From contig OU612073.1 of NCBI GenBank assembly GCA_914767715.1, positions 14,074,001 through 14,138,000 on the forward strand: a DNA stretch of 64,000 nucleotides, read 5' to 3'. The DNA comes from Membranipora membranacea. Its lineage: Eukaryota; Bryozoa; Gymnolaemata; Cheilostomatida; Membraniporidae. Position 1 is the stretch's first letter; every line of letters begins with the position of its first letter. A program made the position numbers and the translations under genes. This document shows, one piece after another, positions 59,801 to 64,000 of the stretch. The notes beneath the pieces are model-generated. The model ran no database searches. It saw nothing but the letters and a program-made list of their open reading frames with translations, and had not been told where the DNA came from.

Positions 59801-61993
59801 TAAGTGCAAATTAACATGACTGTCCTTTCCATACCACCTAATGAGGTAGACAGCCTGAGTATCTTTGTCCTATTATGTGGCGGTCTTCCCCCCACAATTA
59901 TTCTCAGTGATTACAGCCATAGAATATAGCGCGACTAACATCTTTGTGGAGGCCTACAGCCAACTAGCGATCCCCACCTGCTTGGTGGATAGCATATGGT
60001 AGTATATAATAGAGTAGATTATTTATATCAAAAAATAGAGTAGACAAAAAACAGGATTTAGATTACTAGCCACAGTCCTTGGCATGAATGTTTAAGAAAA
60101 CCTCTATGAATAAATAAATAAAATAAAATTAAATAAGAAATATTTTGCAAACTTCAATGGAAAACAAAAACTGATCAACACATAGTTTCGCCTTTCATAA
60201 TGAATAAACTTTACAAAATTGCGTTGAAGTTGTGAGATGTCTTTCGGTAAACAACATCTTCTTTATAATTACCTGCCATGATTGGAGACCAGGAAACTGT
60301 TTGACCATACTGGTGTTGTACAAATTTAGGGGAGAAGGTAGAAAGGCCTACTAAAACCATCAACTCCAGAGCAGCTACAAAGTTTATGAACATGAAGGCA
60401 GGATTCTTTATCAGAAACAAGGTGGCTTTAGGGATATCTCGCAGGGTCAGTCTAAATCCATGGTGCTCAACAACCCCTTCTGAACCATCATCATGGGCCT
60501 GGCTAACCTTAGCTTTCCTTATTGCCGCCGTATCTGAAACCAAAGGAATCAATGTAAAAATGAAATACGTTGGTGAGTTGGTAGATGGCTAGTCACCATG
60601 CAGATGACAAAGACCTGTAGTTCCAATCCATATCCAACGAGACAGCTCCTATATATACTGGTTATGCTCATCAATTGATTATGATTATGATTATGAAAAA
60701 TGATTATGATGCAAGAAAAATTATTTAAAAAACCATTATATAAAATAATCAATGGATCGAATGGTGGATTCATAATCTTGAAACAAACACGAATGCAGAT
60801 AGGAAGAAATATGCGCTCAGTTTTTGTACACTAAAGTTGGATGTACGCAAGTCTTCACTTACCTGGAAACTCCTTTGGAAACATGAACATGAATAATGAA
60901 AGTATAGTGCACATTATCGATGTGGCCACAAAACCTATCCACCACGCTCCTACCCAAGCTGGATCCGCCACGCTCATTTCTCTGTAAAAACATCGGGTGA
61001 GTGTTACAAAGTGTCATTTGGGAATTAGAACTTCTTATTACACTAATGTGTTTCTAGATTTATTTTTCATGTACTATAATGTTTATTAGCACTACAGCAG
61101 TCTGTAGCTATAGTCTTGTGGAAGCGAAAAATCCAAACTGTCAACACAAATAATGTTACCACTAGAAACTCAACCAAAGGTTATTTTGCAGTTTAACCAA
61201 CATTAATTTGTTAGTTAGGTGCACAGTAATAATAAGCCTGTCTTGACAAACTTTGTTCGGTGGTGGGGAGGGGGGAGATCCCAAAAGGGGCACGAGTGTA
61301 TGTTTTGAAAAATAACTCTTTTTCTTGTTGGCTGGAGCACCAGACCCATGAGTTGACACATAGCAGCCGCTCTAAAATTGTGTTCAATACTTACATTGGC
61401 GGGCTTCCGGGGTAATCTACATAGATCCTTAGGATGTAGCCACCTGCCAAGAAACCGAGTGATGGGCCTAGGTATGCACCGACGGCCATTATCCCTGAAT
61501 AAATAAGAAATAAAGAGAAATACTAATATATAATACTAATACTAATACTAATACATAATACATAATACTAATACTAGTAATACATTCACCTCACTGGTGT
61601 GGTGAGATATCACTGCATGGATTCAGCAACAAATTAGATTTTTCTTCTCTCCAATGAATTTGGATTTTAAATGGTTGCCAAAAAGTACCGCTCATCTTAG
61701 TCTATTTTCATAAGCTTTGTTGGTAGAGGGGAAGGTTTGGTCCTAATTGACAGGTTAAATTCATCTCTAAGATTGATGATAGCAGGGAGTTTGGGACCTT
61801 AAACTCCCTTATGTTAGATTACCTAAATAAAGAGCAACATTGTGAGCAGGGGTTGTCATATCTATGAAGGCTACTCCGAGAACCCAAAGCGCCCCTGCAG
61901 CTATACCATTCATAGCTTGCCCGGCCAGCAGCCAAGCTATATAAATCTTGTTGTGCGTCTGAGTCTCGTCTGTGCCACAGGTAGCTTCAGTGC
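56854..61993 (-). CDS. Organic anion transporter (OATP/SLCO family), N-terminus off window
   Basis: A multi-pass plasma-membrane transporter. Nine exons: 61993-61823, 61494-61395, 60981-60863, 60533-60273, 59543-59351, 59091-58923, 58508-58336, 57384-57320 and 57077-56854, joining in phase throughout (491 codons to TAA). Family marks in order: TM4-like AMNGIAAGALWVLGVAFIDM; GPSLGFLAGG; the OATP signature DPAWVGAWWIGF; a large charged loop; a Kazal-like extracellular segment with eight or more Cys (CNAACGCSTSLFDPVCAADG) continuing as NCSCYSAS; VPEKIRTYGIG; and IPGPLIFGAVYDSSC near the end. The first TMs must lie beyond 64000 or in unrecognised exons. Substrate cannot be told. A U2-headed SINE sits in the intron between 57384 and 58336. 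Confidence 0.92.
57764..57988 (-). mobile_element. U2-snRNA-headed SINE, copy 2
   Basis: Reading the minus strand from about 57988, the element starts TTCTTAGCCTATCGGCTAGG and then follows the copy at 13629-13849 along its full length, with shared blocks AAGTGTCACTGCCAATGGCC, CACCTTGCGTCCCTCTTTAG and CCCAATCTTCTGTTTCTTA. The U2-like loop carries several substitutions. No target duplication was recognised, so it is older than copy 1. Confidence 0.85.
59665..60118. repeat. Pair of LINE-tail-like direct repeats in an OATP intron
   Basis: TTTAAGAAAACCTCTATGAA followed by TAAATAAA occurs at 59666-59693 and again at 60091-60118. The AATAAATAAATAAA-type ending resembles CR1/L2 LINE 3' tails, so these may be two short 3'-end fragments. 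Confidence 0.5.
61234..61260. mobile_element. Solo end of the AGCCTGTCTTGACAA MITE family
   Basis: AAGCCTGTCTTGACAAACTT followed by TGTTCGGTG matches the left terminus and interior of the copy at 43678-43728. The opposite terminus is not seen nearby. Confidence 0.6.
61526..61580. repeat. AATACT microsatellite
   Basis: Imperfect runs of ACTAAT and AATACATAAT lie in the OATP intron just 5' of exon 61494-61395. Simple repeat. Confidence 0.85.
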
Positions 61994-64000
61994 CTAAAAT
62001 AATAAAAGAAAAATGGACCTATCAAAATAAATTAATTGGTGTAGGGGTTTGGCTGGTCTGCCAAAAACAGTCGATTAAAAAGAAGTTGACCTTGGTCAAA
62101 TTTTTTAATTTTGCTTTATGATGACAATGACAGTGGTGTCTGCTGTCTCTGATTAAAGTCTCAATTATGTCTGTCCAAACATTTTTTGAGGCGATGCCAA
62201 GTTTTCATAGTCAAGACTGATAGTAGAAGTCAGAACAAAATTATAATTTTATTGATGCTCATTAAACTGAGAGATAACAAGGAGCCACCAATGACTGGCA
62301 GGTTATTACAAACCCCTCCCAACTCTCTTATTGGCGATGCGATGACCATAATGGCACTGAAGTAGGCTTTATTCATTTTATGGTACAGATGAAATCCAGT
62401 GATAGAAGTGGAAATATGTGGCAACATGAATCGCAAGGTCAAAGGCAGAAGGGAATTAATGGTGGTATATAGCCTTAATTGCTTTCCAGATACTACTCCA
62501 CATCAAAAATTCATTTACTGACACGTCGATATTGGTATGACTAAGATCCCATATAGAAAATGTTTGTAAATCGCATGTTTTAACTATAGAATAATTGTAC
62601 ATTAACTGAAATACATTGAAATATAAAACCAGTATTGGCAAAATAATGCAGTAAATTATGTTATGCAAAAGGTGTGATGAAAATCTATTCAGAATTATGT
62701 GCAAAATAACATTGTGATCAACAATGAACCACCAATTTTGGGTGATTGATGACGAATTTAGAAATAATTTTTTATGCCACTAACTGCTCTTCTTTTGAAT
62801 TTACTATCAAACCCCACCATCAAAACCTCTGAAATATTCAAGCTTGGTAGTTGGCGTGTAAGATGTTTTGCTTGACCTGATTTCAGATTTTTGGAGTGAG
62901 AGGAATGCGTGTTTTAGACGAAATAAAGATAGTGAAGCCACACAAATCAAAATATCTCAAGATGTAAAGCCAAAATCAATTGTAATTGCTTCGATAAAAA
63001 AAAGGAAAAAGGGGCTTTAGAGATAAGGCTAGGTCGGATTGCATCAGGGGTCAGGAATGGCTCTATAGCTATTGTAAAAATTAATATTTAAACTGATGTT
63101 TGAGAGACCTAAAAATATTTATTCGAAGTCATAGTTCATCACCTCAAATAGCTACTGCTGCAACACAGGCCTAAGAGTTAGTGTGTATCAGTTCCTATCT
63201 GTTACAATTCAGTACAAACACAAAATACTCCTTCTTACAGTGACCAAAATTTTGCTTCATCATTGAGGATACAATCTTTCTCCCTTTCTATTTAGAGCAG
63301 AAACCACATGTGCAGGGTCACCATAAATCATTTTAAAGAGCTCTGTTGAACCCACAAACGTCGCAAACGTCAAAACGTCGCAATCTAGCGTTCCACTAAC
63401 GTCGCAATCCAAAAAACGTCGCAACGAAGGGTTTTTAAAACGTCGCAAACCAACAAAAGTCGCAATTTTTTAAACGTCGCAATAGCTCGAACCCACTAAC
63501 GTCGCAAATGTCGCAACTCAACAAAAATACGAAGTTGTCTTCTCATTTGATGCAAATTGGTGATGATGATATGTTGCGAGAAGTAGAAAGGAGCATACAA
63601 ACTTCAAAACACGGTGGGGAATCGAATATCAACATTATACATTGTGCTATGGGTAATTGTTGAGTATTTTTCAGGTTATTTGAATCATTTTTTTCACTTC
63701 CTAGGGTCGTTTGTTGTTACCTCAGAATCAATTAATGCTGTCATATTAGGGATGCTAATCACTATTTAGCAGACATAGTTACATACCAATTTGTGATGTA
63801 CCTTAATGTTTGATTTAGCCAAAGATTGAACTTGTCAAGAGGTGTGGACACAGTTGGATTGAGTGCTATATTTTTTCCTCTTGCTGACATGGCCTTAATC
63901 CATCAAATTGCACAGCCTTCCCATGATGCAACACTTTGGATTTCCCAGATAAATAAAGTCAAACATTTTTTATATACCATGTAATTTTTTAATTTTCATT
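61994..64000. other. OATP upstream region, no exon recognised
   Basis: I searched the minus strand for the missing OATP N-terminal TM exons and found none with supporting splice sites. The interval is probably intron. The only structure I see is the CGTCGCAA cluster at 63357-63517. Confidence 0.5.
63357..63517 (+). repeat. Cluster of nine CGTCGCAA motifs
   Basis: The octamer ACGTCGCA(A), or a one-base variant of it (AGTCGCAA, TGTCGCAA), occurs nine times in about 160 bp with start-to-start spacings of about 9-26 bp. The ends share GAACCCAC followed by AACGTCGCAAA (63348-63365 and 63488-63506). Each full motif carries two CpGs in otherwise AT-rich, CpG-poor sequence. Not a regular tandem array; all copies are in the same orientation. 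Confidence 0.85.

Noticed and set aside
62230-62704. Missing OATP N-terminal exons
   Set aside because: The hydrophobic minus-strand frames here lack OATP motifs and splice phases that fit exon 61993-61823.
63260-63448. Short ORF reading through the CGTCGCAA cluster (repeated Cys-Asp-Val)
   Set aside because: The protein pattern is only the translation of the DNA repeat.

Overview
The window is nuclear DNA from an invertebrate animal. It is AT-rich, every multi-exon gene lies on the minus strand, introns follow GT-AG, and small mobile elements are dense. The protein content (Toll-like receptor, rhamnose-binding-lectin-type receptor, caspase with ankyrin repeats, OATP transporter, ARL6IP5, RPL36A) is metazoan. 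The ankyrin/caspase style recalls sponges, but the LRR-TIR receptors would be unusual there, so I leave the phylum open.

Layout, left to right. (1) About 1-8895 and 8896-27913 are two copies of one tandem duplication. Each unit carries a Toll-like receptor (TLR-A at 146-3363, cut by the window edge; TLR-B complete at 9228-20904, four exons) and, upstream of it on the minus strand, a lectin-type transmembrane receptor. Receptor-B (22811-31531) is complete with ten exons: signal peptide, SUEL/Gal-lectin-type domain, Thr-rich stalk, TM, tyrosine/proline tail. Receptor-A (5276-8313) was cut at the duplication junction and lacks the signal peptide and lectin exons; three tail exons have been replaced by a perfect 183-bp-arm palindrome. 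Aligning the copies reveals precise insertions: a U2-snRNA-headed SINE, a 5.6-kb TIR element with a nested hAT, and a 49-bp GC-rich insertion. (2) 31.6-35.9 kb has no recognisable gene. (3) 35.9-43.2 kb is a seven-finger C2H2 zinc-finger gene. (4) 44.6-48.9 kb holds two housekeeping genes, ARL6IP5 (PRAF3) and ribosomal protein L36A. (5) 50.3-54.4 kb is a caspase preceded by ankyrin repeats, with an in-frame stop in the ankyrin part. (6) 56.2-56.8 kb is a 5'-truncated RTE-like LINE next to the stop codon of a nine-exon (in-window) OATP/SLCO transporter that runs to 61993 and loses its N-terminus off the right edge. (7) The last 2 kb has no gene but holds a dense cluster of CGTCGCAA motifs.

Exon coordinates were set by hand from splice sites, and I checked that reading phases join across every junction quoted. 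The most interesting possibility is that the duplication placed TLR-B directly upstream of the headless receptor-A with matching splice phases. Skipping one exon would give an in-frame hybrid of LRR ectodomain, Thr-rich stalk, TM and tyrosine tail.
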